Below, one piece after another: positions 28,068 through 36,984 of a DNA stretch of 64,000 nucleotides (within the stretch, counting starts at the first letter, position 1; each line of letters opens with the position of its first letter). The DNA comes from Vibrio natriegens NBRC 15636 = ATCC 14048 = DSM 759. GTDB lineage: Bacteria; Pseudomonadota; Gammaproteobacteria; Enterobacterales; Vibrionaceae. The notes under the pieces were generated by a model. It saw only the letters and a list, made by a program, of their open reading frames with translations, was not told the origin of the DNA and did not search any database. A program made the translations under genes and the position numbers. The stretch covers positions 2,914,001 through 2,978,000 of the forward strand of contig NZ_CP141822.1 of NCBI RefSeq assembly GCF_035621455.1, written 5' to 3'.

Positions 28068-29795
28068 ATGGATTTGAAAACTATTACCTACCTGGTTGTT
28101 GGCGCAACCTTCATCCTGTACATCGGGATTGCGATTTGGGCGCGCGCAGGCTCAACCAAAGAGTTCTATGTTGCGGGTGGCGGTGTAAACCCAATCGCGA
28201 ACGGTATGGCGACAGCAGCAGACTGGATGTCAGCGGCGTCGTTTATTTCGATGGCGGGTCTGATTGCCTTCATGGGATACGGTGGTTCTGTATTCCTAAT
28301 GGGTTGGACTGGCGGTTACGTTCTGCTTGCTCTGCTTCTTGCTCCTTACCTACGTAAGTTCGGTAAATTTACCGTGCCAGAGTTTGTCGGTGAGCGTTTC
28401 TACTCTAAGACAGCGCGTATCGTAGCGGTTGTGTGTCTGATCATCGCATCAGTAACATACGTTATCGGTCAGATGAAAGGCGTAGGTGTTGCATTCGGTC
28501 GTTTCTTAGAAGTAGATTACGCAACAGGTCTACTGATTGGTATGTGTATCGTATTTATGTACGCAGTACTAGGCGGCATGAAAGGCATCACATACACGCA
28601 GATTGCTCAATATTGTGTACTCATTCTTGCTTACACTATCCCAGCAGTATTTATCTCTCTGCAATTGACTGGTAACCCAATTCCGCAAATTGGCCTTGGT
28701 AGTACCATGGCGGGAACCGATGTCTATCTACTCGATCGGCTCGATCAGGTGGTGACCGAACTCGGCTTTAGTGAATACACCACTCAAGTTCGTGGTGATA
28801 CACTAAACATGTTTGCTTACACCATGTCACTGATGATCGGTACGGCTGGTCTGCCACACGTAATCATCCGTTTCTTTACGGTACCTAAGGTTCGTGACGC
28901 ACGTACATCAGCAGGTTGGGCACTAATCTTCATTGCTATTCTTTACACAACAGCACCTGCAGTATCAGCAATGGCGCGCCTAAACCTAATGAACACAGTT
29001 AACCCGGCGCCTGGCCAACACCTAGCTTACGACGAGCGTCCTGCTTGGTTTAAAAACTGGGAAAAAACAGGCCTGCTAGGTTTCGATGATAAGAACGGTG
29101 ATGGCAACATTCAGTACACTTCTGATGCGGCTACTAACGAGCTAAAAGTTGATAACGACATCATGGTACTGGCTAACCCAGAGATTGCTAAGCTACCAAA
29201 CTGGGTAATCGCATTGGTTGCGGCAGGTGGTCTGGCAGCAGCACTATCAACCGCTGCGGGTCTACTACTGGCGATTTCGTCCGCGATATCTCACGACTTA
29301 ATCAAAGGGGTCATTAACCCGAATATCTCCGAGAAGAAAGAGCTCCTTGCCAGCCGGATTTCCATGGCAGTGGCAATTGCGGTAGCAGGCTACTTAGGTC
29401 TACACCCACCGGGCTTCGCAGCAGGTACCGTTGCACTGGCCTTTGGTCTGGCAGCGTCCTCTATCTTCCCTGCATTGATGATGGGTATCTTCAGTAAGAG
29501 CATCAACAAAGAAGGCGCTATCGCAGGTATGATCGCAGGTATCAGTATTACACTGTTCTACGTATTCCAACACAAAGGTATCCTATTCATCGCGGATTGG
29601 ACTTACCTGGAAAGCTGGGGCAGCAACTGGTTCCTAGGCATTGAGCCAAACGCGTTTGGTGCAATTGGTGCGCTATTCAACTTCATCGTGGCGTTCGCAG
29701 TATCGAGAGTAACAGCAGAAACACCACAAGAAGTGAAAGATCTGGTTGAGCACGTACGTGTACCAGTAGGTGCGGGCCAAGCTGTCGATCACTAA
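28068..29795 (+). CDS. Sodium:solute symporter large subunit (VC_2705 type, ActP-related)
   Basis: This 575-residue SSS/SLC5-family transporter has thirteen or more helices in the LeuT fold. It shows the N-terminal EFYVAGGGVNPIANGMATAA and the Na+-site region GGLAAALSTAAGLLLAISSA (about 387-406). A polar insertion of about 50 residues (GFDDKNGDGNIQ, EF-hand-like in spacing) interrupts the middle, as is usual in this subfamily. Such proteins, paired with a DUF4212 subunit, are related to the acetate permease ActP; acetate as substrate is inferred from the nearby crbR, crbS and acs. A strong terminator follows. Confidence 0.9.
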   Translation: MDLKTITYLVVGATFILYIGIAIWARAGSTKEFYVAGGGVNPIANGMATAADWMSAASFISMAGLIAFMGYGGSVFLMGWTGGYVLLALLLAPYLRKFGKFTVPEFVGERFYSKTARIVAVVCLIIASVTYVIGQMKGVGVAFGRFLEVDYATGLLIGMCIVFMYAVLGGMKGITYTQIAQYCVLILAYTIPAVFISLQLTGNPIPQIGLGSTMAGTDVYLLDRLDQVVTELGFSEYTTQVRGDTLNMFAYTMSLMIGTAGLPHVIIRFFTVPKVRDARTSAGWALIFIAILYTTAPAVSAMARLNLMNTVNPAPGQHLAYDERPAWFKNWEKTGLLGFDDKNGDGNIQYTSDAATNELKVDNDIMVLANPEIAKLPNWVIALVAAGGLAAALSTAAGLLLAISSAISHDLIKGVINPNISEKKELLASRISMAVAIAVAGYLGLHPPGFAAGTVALAFGLAASSIFPALMMGIFSKSINKEGAIAGMIAGISITLFYVFQHKGILFIADWTYLESWGSNWFLGIEPNAFGAIGALFNFIVAFAVSRVTAETPQEVKDLVEHVRVPVGAGQAVDH

Positions 29796-29811
29796 TTATA
29801 ATTAGAACCAC

Positions 29812-29848
29812 AAAGCCCCGTCTGGAAACATCTGTCCGGGGCTTTTTT
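29812..29848 (+). terminator. Terminator of the symporter operon
   Basis: AAAGCCCCG and CGGGGCTTT form a 9-bp stem followed by TTTTATT. Confidence 0.88.
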
Positions 29849-29900
29849 ATTCTCTATTTTCAGTTACTATTTCGAAGTCTGTCGTTGCAAGGAAGCCAAG

Positions 29901-30383
29901 ATGTTCAAAAACAAGCACTTAATTATCGCCCTGTTAATCGCTCCGATCCTATCGTTAATTGCCTACTTCGGTACGGATTTAGCGTTAAGTGAAAAGCCTC
30001 ATGCCGCGAAAGAAGGTGAAAGTTATAAATTGGCCAGCAAGTCCAATTGTCGCTACACCAGTGGTCTTTGTGATATGGAAAATGGCGATTTTAAAGTGAA
30101 GTTTCGCTCTGAGAAGCTAACGAAAGATAGTCTAGAATTGTCTCTCAATGCGGCTTTCCCACTGGAAGGCGTGAAAGTTTCTGTGGTCGCAAATCAGGAA
30201 AAGAACGCACAGCCAGTCGATATGAAGCCCGCTGATCAAGCAGGTAAAAACTGGTACATCACCTTACCGAAACCAAAATCAGCAGAAAGCTGGTTAAGAG
30301 TGGTCATTCAGTCAGAAGGAACACTCTACTACGGCGAGACTCAAACGGCTTTTGTGAAATACGAAACCCTGTTTACCGAATAA
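29901..30383 (+). CDS. Membrane-anchored conserved hypothetical protein
   Basis: This 160-residue protein was not recognised. An N-terminal membrane anchor or uncleaved signal (about 8-30, LIIALLIAPILSLIAYFGTDLAL) is followed by a periplasmic domain of about 125 residues. Two cysteines, in NCRYTSGLC, could form a disulfide. The rest looks like a small beta-sandwich with hydrophobic strands such as SLELSLNAAFPLEGVKVSVV and a C-terminal GETQTAFVKYE. It is a single gene between the terminators of the symporter operon and its own. It is probably a Vibrio-wide conserved protein, and nothing indicates the function. Confidence 0.75.
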   Translation: MFKNKHLIIALLIAPILSLIAYFGTDLALSEKPHAAKEGESYKLASKSNCRYTSGLCDMENGDFKVKFRSEKLTKDSLELSLNAAFPLEGVKVSVVANQEKNAQPVDMKPADQAGKNWYITLPKPKSAESWLRVVIQSEGTLYYGETQTAFVKYETLFTE

Positions 30384-30444
30384 CTGAAATAAAGAACAAA
30401 ATAGAAAGCTGGGCTTAATTGTAGGGATATAGCTCACTTGCTCC

Positions 30445-30478
30445 AAGCCGATGCCTGTATTCATGCATCGGCTTTTTT
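30445..30478 (+). terminator. Terminator after the hypothetical gene
   Basis: AAGCCGATGC and GCATCGGCTT form a 10-bp stem followed by TTTTGT. Confidence 0.88.
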
Positions 30479-30547
30479 GTCATCAAAATCCTCGTAAATC
30501 ACCTATGGTTGATAAGAGACTTAGGATTGAGAACCGAGGAGCACGTC

Positions 30548-31933
30548 ATGACCAGAGACTTTCGTATTGAAACCGACAGCATGGGTGAGGTGAAAGTCCC
30601 TTCTGATGCTCTCTATCAGGCTCAAACTCAACGTGCCGTAGACAATTTTTCCATCAGCAGACACACCATGCCACAAGGCTTCATCCTTGCTTTGGCACAT
30701 ATCAAACAAACCGCAGCACTGACTAATGCTCAATTAGGATTATTAGACAGTAAAATAGCCGATGCGATAGCGAATGCAGCGCAATCGATCATCGACGGGC
30801 AACATCTGGAGCAATTTCCGATTGATGTTTTCCAAACCGGCTCTGGAACCAGCTCAAATATGAATGCCAATGAGGTGATCGCAACGCTGGCTACCCAGAC
30901 TCTTGGAGAAAGCGTAAGCCCAAATGATCACGTCAATATGGGTCAAAGCAGTAACGATGTCGTGCCAACGGCGATTCAGGTCAGCGTAGCACTGGCGATC
31001 GAAAAGCAACTGATTCCCGCTTTGGAACACCTTTGCCAGACACTCGGCACTAAACAACAAGCCTTGAAAGACGTGGTAAAAACAGGTCGAACTCATCTGA
31101 TGGACGCCATGCCGATCACCTTTGCGCAAGAGCTTGGAGGATGGCAGTACCAAATCGAACACGCCAAACAAGCGATTGAACAAGCTTTGCCAGCCGTGAA
31201 GGCACTGGCGCAAGGAGGTACCGCAGTAGGTACTGGGATCAATGCCGATCCGCGATTCGCGCCACTTTTCGCAGACAATCTTTCACAATCAACAAATGTA
31301 GCGTTTTGTTCCAGTCCAAATTTCTTTTTTAATCTCAGCAGTCAGGATGCGATCGTCGCCCTATCCGGACAGCTCAAAACGTCAGCAGTTGCGATCCTGA
31401 AGATCGCAAACGATCTTCGCTGGATGAATTCCGGACCGCTAGCAGGGTTGGGAGAAATTGAGTTAAAAGGGCTTCAGCCCGGTTCTTCCATCATGCCGGG
31501 GAAAGTAAACCCTGTTATTCCAGAAGCCGTCGCCATGGCCTGCGCCCAAGTAATTGGTAATGACACCACCATCACCATTGCGGGTCAGTCTGGTAACTTT
31601 CAGCTCAACGTGATGCTGCCTGTCATTGCTCATAATGTATTAGAAAGCATTGAGCTACTATCCAACAGTGCCACAGCACTGGCAGACAAAGCCGTCGCCA
31701 CGTTTGAAATCAGGCAAGATAATCTTGATGTGGCGTTAGCCAAGAACCCTATTCTGGTCACCGCACTTAATCCGGTTATTGGTTACCTGAAAGCCGCCGA
31801 AATCGCGAAAAAGGCTTATAAACAAGGACGGGCGATCATTGATGTCGCTGAAGAGGAAACCGACTTAGATCGTGCGACACTGGAGAAACTGCTGAATCCA
31901 ACCAAATTGACGCAAGGCGGGGTAGCTGAGTAA
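30548..31933 (+). CDS. fumC: Fumarate hydratase class II
   Basis: FumC is the oxygen-stable, iron-free fumarase of the TCA cycle. The 461-residue protein has the superfamily loop GSSIMPGKVNPV (around 312-323), the GTGTSSNMNANEV-like segment GSGTSSNMNANEVIA and NDHVNMGQSSNDVVPT, which distinguish class II fumarases from aspartases. I chose the ATG at 30548, preceded by CGAGGAGC with good spacing; an upstream in-frame start at 30509 has no ribosome site. It is unlinked to any TCA operon and convergent with crbS. It is a distant superfamily relative of aspA in the same window, not a duplicate. Confidence 0.95.
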   Translation: MTRDFRIETDSMGEVKVPSDALYQAQTQRAVDNFSISRHTMPQGFILALAHIKQTAALTNAQLGLLDSKIADAIANAAQSIIDGQHLEQFPIDVFQTGSGTSSNMNANEVIATLATQTLGESVSPNDHVNMGQSSNDVVPTAIQVSVALAIEKQLIPALEHLCQTLGTKQQALKDVVKTGRTHLMDAMPITFAQELGGWQYQIEHAKQAIEQALPAVKALAQGGTAVGTGINADPRFAPLFADNLSQSTNVAFCSSPNFFFNLSSQDAIVALSGQLKTSAVAILKIANDLRWMNSGPLAGLGEIELKGLQPGSSIMPGKVNPVIPEAVAMACAQVIGNDTTITIAGQSGNFQLNVMLPVIAHNVLESIELLSNSATALADKAVATFEIRQDNLDVALAKNPILVTALNPVIGYLKAAEIAKKAYKQGRAIIDVAEEETDLDRATLEKLLNPTKLTQGGVAE

Positions 31934-31953
31934 TTCGTCCAGCCTCAAACACG

Positions 31954-31978
31954 AAGACCTCCAACTGGAGGTCTTTAT
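31954..31978. terminator. Bidirectional terminator between fumC and crbS
   Basis: AAGACCTCC-AACT-GGAGGTCTT lies between the convergent genes, with TAT/TCT after it and CGTG before it. Confidence 0.75.
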
Positions 31979-32008
31979 CTAACTTTAAATAACTGAAACT
32001 AACTAAAA

Positions 32009-35000
32009 CTAGGCCACTCGGTTTAGTACCGAACGCAACTTCAACGGTTTAACGGGTTTGGCGATAAAGCTAAATCCATTCGCTTTGATGCCATCGAGCA
32101 TATCATCGGTACGGTCCGCACTGATGATGACACCTTCAAAGCGATTACCCAGACGAAGACGGCACTGTTGCAGCACTTCCAATCCAGTGCGTCCGTTATC
32201 CAGTCGGTAATCCGAGAAAATCACATCCGGCACCCAGCCATCATCCAACGCTTTCAGACTTTCAACTAAGTCGGCAGCCAGTCGTGTATCACAACCCCAA
32301 CGCGACAACAGGTTATCCATTCCCACTAAAATATCTGGCTCATTGTCGACACACAGAATTTTCAGGTGGCATAGCTCAGACTGAGTACTGCTTGGCATCG
32401 TCACTGTGCTGATGACCTGTACGCTCTCGGCTCTGTCGAGCGTAATCGAGAAGACACTGCCTTTGCCATGCCAGGAGCGCATCGAGATTTCATGTCCCAG
32501 CACCTGCGCTATCCCTTTCGATATCGCCAGCCCCAACCCTAAGCCCTGATCAGAGCGAACTTGAGAGCCTCGGTTAAATTCTTCAAAGATCTCCTGCTGT
32601 TTCTCTTCTTCAATGCCCATACCATTATCCCAGACATCAATACGCACTCGACCTTTGACGCGGCGCACACCCAAAGCGACTTTGCCGTTTGGACTATAGC
32701 GGAACGCATTAGTAAGAAAGTTTTGCACCACTCGGCGCAGAAGTTTGGGGTCAGAATTCACCGTCAGCGAGGAAGGGATCATCGTAAACTCAATACCCTG
32801 TTGTTTCGCCAGCGCACTGAACTCCGCATTTAAATTTGCCAATACATCATTAACGGCGAACCCACAAACATGCACTTCAAGCTTGCCCGACTCCAGACGG
32901 GAAATATCCAACAAGTCGCCAATCAAATCCTCTGCTGCACCGAGTGCACTTTCGATATGAGAAGAGAGCTTTTTCGTCTCGTCGTCTTTGGCGACTTCAG
33001 AAAGGGAAGAGGCAAACAGCCTTGCAGCATTAAGAGGCTGCATCAGGTCGTGGCTCACCGCCGCGAGGAATCGTGACTTTGACTTCGATTCTAAATCTGA
33101 ACGCTGCGTCGCCGCCACCAGCTGTTTGTTAAGCCGTTCAAGTTCACGGGTACGAAGTCGCACGCGTTCCTCAAGCGTCTCATTGGCTTCTTTTAGTGCT
33201 TGTTCGGCATCGCGGAACACGGTGATGTCAGTAAAACTCATTACAAAACCACCACCCGGCATTGGATTCCCCTGCACTTCAATCACTCGACCGTCAGGGC
33301 GAACACGAGAAGATGTATGCCGCGTTCCTTGCTCAAGATGGTAAACCCGGCGACGAACATGGTCATCTGGATCACCAGGGCCGCATAAACCTTGCTCGGC
33401 ATTGTGGCGAATGACATCTGCGATTGGACGGCCGACCTGGATTAACCCCGGAGGAAATTCAAACAACTCAAGATAACGTTGGTTCCATGCCACCAGCCGC
33501 AATTGTTTATCGACCACAGCGATACCCTGGCCAATATGCTCGATCGCCCCTTGCAGTAGCCCTCGGCTAAAATCGTACAGTTCAGAAGCTTCATCAACGA
33601 TGGTCGCGACTTCTTCGAGCTGCATGTTTCTTCCCTGCAAGGCAGAAGTAAGTACTAACTTAGCGGAAGAAGCACCGAAGACCCCCGCGAGCACACGTTC
33701 TGTGTGTCGTATCAATGAAGACGGCGCTTGCTGGTTCGGCATCAGCTCTTCACGTTGCTGGCTCCAATAGGCCTGAAACGCCACTTTAACGCGAGATCGC
33801 CCAACAAAACGAGAGGCGAGCATTTCCAGTTCAGCCACGGTCACGCGGCTCTGGTAAAGGCTCATATTTTCGCTTTCTGGTAACGGTGTACCAACAAACG
33901 AAGCCGATTGTAAGCGCTCACTTAGGCTTGGACGAGTAATCAGAGAAACGACGACAAAACAGGCGGTATTGGCCGCGACACTGAGAATCATTCCCCAGTC
34001 AGAGATCGCAATATCAAACTGAGTTAGCATCTCTGGTGGCGTAATAAGCCAAATCAGAAAGTTACTGCTGGCGTTACCTGCAAGCATGTCGGTCTGGCTC
34101 ATGAGGGTGATAAGCCAAATAGTAAAACCAACCGCAAGACCGACATAAACGCCCTTCTTGTTTCCCTGACGCCAATACATCCCGCCAATCAGTGCCGGCG
34201 CGAATTGAGTGATGGCTGCAAACGAGAGAAAGCCTATCGCAGAGAGTGAGTGGATACTATCAAGTGCCTGATAAAAGCCCCATGCACCAATCAAAAGAAT
34301 CAGGATAAGTGCGCGACGAATGCGTAGCAGCAACTGAGAAAAGTGCTGATGATTACGTTGGGACAGGCGCATACGACGTAAAAGCAGTGGCATCGCCAGA
34401 TCATTCGATACCATGATGGCTAACGCGATAGTCGAAACGATCACCATCCCACTTGCTGCGGAAGTGCCACCAAGGAATGCCAGTAACGCAATCTCGCTCG
34501 CACCAACCGCCATCGGCACACTGATAACAAAAGTATCTGGCGACGCATCACTCAGCAGTCCTTGCCCTACCCACGCAATCGGCAAGACAAAAATACCCAT
34601 TAAAATCAGATACAGTGGGAACAACCAGCGGGCAACATGCAGATCCTGAGCGCGCTCGTTTTCCACCACCATGGTATGAAACTGACGAGGCAAACAAACG
34701 ATCGCCAACATGGTAAGTACGGTATGGATCAGAATGGTAGGAATGTTGGGTGGCTGATAGGTTTCGGTAGCGACATCTATCAGACTGAGGTTTTCTGCAC
34801 TCATTGCCAACCAGACAATAAAAACACCAACCACTAAAAATGCCATCAGCTTGATGATCGATTCAAAGGCGATCGCCATCATCATGCCCCGGTGGTGCTC
34901 GGTGTTATCGATATGACGCGTACCGAATAAGATGGTAAAGATGGCCAGTGCCATTACCACAAACCACGAGACACTGTCGTTCTGATAACCAAAGTCTGAC

Positions 35001-35443
35001 GCAAGCTCAGGCGCAATGATTTCCAGTCCCATGGTGATGCCACGTAACTGCAATGCGATATAAGGAAGAATCCCCGCGACGGCAATCAGCGTCACGGCAA
35101 CCGCTAGTCCCTGCGATTTTCCATAACGTGCGCCAATGAAATCAGCAATAGAGGTAATGTGTTCACGCTTGGCGATTAATATCAGCCTGGCAAGCACCCG
35201 CCAACCAAGCGTAAAGACCAGAATCGGTGCAATGTAGATCGGCAGAAAAGACCAGGGATTACTGCTCGCTTGACCCACCGTGCCGTAGAAGGTCCAGGAG
35301 GTACAATACACAGCAATAGACAAGCTGTAGATCCAAGGCCGCCATCTGGCTAGCCACCTTCTCTGGTTGTCTCCATACCACGCGATTATAAATAGGGCTC
35401 CCAAGTACGCCAAAGAAACGGGAACCACCAGCCATCCTTGCAT
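32009..35443 (-). CDS. crbS: Symporter-fused hybrid histidine kinase, CrbS-like
   Basis: This 1144-residue protein joins an SLC5/SSS-type transporter domain (thirteen helices, about 1-530) to signalling modules. These are a linker of STAC type (about 540-640), a PAS domain (about 640-740), a coiled coil, a HisKA domain with phospho-accepting His798 (AVSHDLMQPLNAAR), a HATPase domain (DNGMGI, GLGLGLAI) and a C-terminal receiver with Asp1078 (VIFSDYRL). This is the architecture of CrbS, partner of CrbR in the Vibrio acetate switch, and of CbrA in pseudomonads. I chose the ATG at 35443, preceded by AAAGGATATCGG; an upstream extension of 21 residues has no ribosome site. A terminator separates it from the upstream MFS gene. 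Confidence 0.88.
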   Translation of the reverse strand: MQGWLVVPVSLAYLGALFIIAWYGDNQRRWLARWRPWIYSLSIAVYCTSWTFYGTVGQASSNPWSFLPIYIAPILVFTLGWRVLARLILIAKREHITSIADFIGARYGKSQGLAVAVTLIAVAGILPYIALQLRGITMGLEIIAPELASDFGYQNDSVSWFVVMALAIFTILFGTRHIDNTEHHRGMMMAIAFESIIKLMAFLVVGVFIVWLAMSAENLSLIDVATETYQPPNIPTILIHTVLTMLAIVCLPRQFHTMVVENERAQDLHVARWLFPLYLILMGIFVLPIAWVGQGLLSDASPDTFVISVPMAVGASEIALLAFLGGTSAASGMVIVSTIALAIMVSNDLAMPLLLRRMRLSQRNHQHFSQLLLRIRRALILILLIGAWGFYQALDSIHSLSAIGFLSFAAITQFAPALIGGMYWRQGNKKGVYVGLAVGFTIWLITLMSQTDMLAGNASSNFLIWLITPPEMLTQFDIAISDWGMILSVAANTACFVVVSLITRPSLSERLQSASFVGTPLPESENMSLYQSRVTVAELEMLASRFVGRSRVKVAFQAYWSQQREELMPNQQAPSSLIRHTERVLAGVFGASSAKLVLTSALQGRNMQLEEVATIVDEASELYDFSRGLLQGAIEHIGQGIAVVDKQLRLVAWNQRYLELFEFPPGLIQVGRPIADVIRHNAEQGLCGPGDPDDHVRRRVYHLEQGTRHTSSRVRPDGRVIEVQGNPMPGGGFVMSFTDITVFRDAEQALKEANETLEERVRLRTRELERLNKQLVAATQRSDLESKSKSRFLAAVSHDLMQPLNAARLFASSLSEVAKDDETKKLSSHIESALGAAEDLIGDLLDISRLESGKLEVHVCGFAVNDVLANLNAEFSALAKQQGIEFTMIPSSLTVNSDPKLLRRVVQNFLTNAFRYSPNGKVALGVRRVKGRVRIDVWDNGMGIEEEKQQEIFEEFNRGSQVRSDQGLGLGLAISKGIAQVLGHEISMRSWHGKGSVFSITLDRAESVQVISTVTMPSSTQSELCHLKILCVDNEPDILVGMDNLLSRWGCDTRLAADLVESLKALDDGWVPDVIFSDYRLDNGRTGLEVLQQCRLRLGNRFEGVIISADRTDDMLDGIKANGFSFIAKPVKPLKLRSVLNRVA

Positions 35444-35478
35444 CCGATATCCTTTATGACCTTGCTTACAAAAAACAA

Positions 35479-35503
35479 AAACCTCTCCGTAAGGGAGAGG
35501 TTT
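35479..35503 (-). terminator. Terminator of the MFS gene, just upstream of crbS
   Basis: On the minus strand, a hairpin with ACCTCTCC / GGAGAGGT arms is followed by TTTTTG. It is placed 60 nt after the MFS stop and 36 nt before the crbS start. The crbS promoter must therefore overlap or lie inside the MFS 3' region unless readthrough occurs. Confidence 0.8.
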
Positions 35504-35563
35504 CATTTAACACTGCTTTCACAACAGAGACAAAGATTAGTTTTTAACCTTTGTCACAGAAGT

Positions 35564-36754
35564 CTAATTCTGTGTTTCAAGTGTTTTATCCGACAGGTCA
35601 GCAACATGCCTTGCTGGCTCTTGTGGATCCAGTTTAATGAACAGTGCAATCAATCCCATCACAGCCATCCCCCAGAACACAAACGCGCCCCAGTGTTCAT
35701 AAGCCCAACCACTGAGCACCGTCATCAGTGCAGTAAATGCCCCAAGCGCAATCGCGTTATATAGCGCCTGTAACGCAACCATTTTATTCTCTGAAGAGTT
35801 TTGGATGTATTGAATCGCAGCAATATGCGCAGCCGCAAACGTCACGCCATGTAACAGCTGGACGATAACCAAAGCTAGAATTGACGTTGTGCCTGCCGTG
35901 ATCCCCCAACGCAACATCACACCGCAAGCCGCAATAACAAACAGTGAACGCAGAGAACGACCAGCAAAGATGCGCTTGCTCAACGCAAACACGGCAACCT
36001 CTGCTGCCACCCCCAGACTCCAAAGGTAACCAATCACATCTTCAGAGTGACCAGCAGATTTCCAGTGGATCGCACTAAAGCCATAGTACGCCGCATGGCT
36101 GCCCTGAATCAGCGACACAAGCACTAAAAACTTAAGGACAGATTTCTCGGTTAACAGTGCCGACAATTTAGGACGTTCAGCATGCTGATCACTGAGCGTT
36201 ACCGGCATTGGGTTAGTCATACGCATCGCAAACAACAAGGCGATCGTTAAACCCGCCATTGCGGTGTACAGAATCATATCCGCACCAAAACCTGCCACTA
36301 AGTAACCAACCACGGTAGAACCAGCGATAAACGCGATCGATCCCCATAAACGTGAACGCCCGTAATCGAGCACTTTTAAACGCGCATAATAATTCGCCAT
36401 CGCATCAGAGAGCGGGATAATGGGGCCACAACATAAGTTAAATAGAATGGTAGCCAACGCCATTAACCAAAAGTTACCGCCGGTAAAAAAATGGAATCCT
36501 ACAAAAATAAGACCGGCGAAACTCAACCAACGTAATGCTGGCATCAAACGCTCCACTCTATGCACTCGAGGAGTAATCACCAGATTCGCAACACAGCGAG
36601 TTGCCAAGCCTAAACCTACTAGCAAGCCAATATCAGTCGGCGTGACACCCTGCTCTTTAAACCACAATGACCAAAATGGCAGATAGACGCCATACGCAAA
36701 AAAGAATCCGAGAAAGTACTGGGAGATCCAGCCATACGGAGAGGGTTTTAGCAT
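35564..36754 (-). CDS. MFS permease, HcaT-like (3-phenylpropionate permease family)
   Basis: This 396-residue major-facilitator protein has twelve helices. It starts YGWISQYFLGFFFAYGVYLPFW and has the loop-2/3 region GLGLATRCVANLVITPRVHR, as in the phenylpropionate porter (PPP/HcaT) family. Substrates of this branch are poorly known, so I give no symbol. It lies in the acetate locus upstream of crbS on the same strand, but a terminator separates them. It is divergent from the DUF294 gene across 230 bp. Confidence 0.82.
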   Translation of the reverse strand: MLKPSPYGWISQYFLGFFFAYGVYLPFWSLWFKEQGVTPTDIGLLVGLGLATRCVANLVITPRVHRVERLMPALRWLSFAGLIFVGFHFFTGGNFWLMALATILFNLCCGPIIPLSDAMANYYARLKVLDYGRSRLWGSIAFIAGSTVVGYLVAGFGADMILYTAMAGLTIALLFAMRMTNPMPVTLSDQHAERPKLSALLTEKSVLKFLVLVSLIQGSHAAYYGFSAIHWKSAGHSEDVIGYLWSLGVAAEVAVFALSKRIFAGRSLRSLFVIAACGVMLRWGITAGTTSILALVIVQLLHGVTFAAAHIAAIQYIQNSSENKMVALQALYNAIALGAFTALMTVLSGWAYEHWGAFVFWGMAVMGLIALFIKLDPQEPARHVADLSDKTLETQN

Positions 36755-36984
36755 TATTATTTTCCTAAAATGGGAACACCAACGTTGTGAGCGTGGATTA
36801 TGGATCGCGAAACGGAGTAGAAAAAGGGAAGAATCGGCAACTTACCGTTTCCTCGATGGGATACAAACTTTTAAAAATCAGAAAGCGTGGATTTTATCGC
36901 CCTGGATTTAGACCAAAGTCGTCTGGCTTATGGGAGGAAATTTGTCAGACTTAGAATGTGTTCCTCCCAATTTTAGGGTTCTTT

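Noticed and set aside
19921..31933. aspA and fumC as a gene duplication
   Set aside because: They share superfamily motifs but differ throughout and have separate signatures; both are ordinary housekeeping genes.
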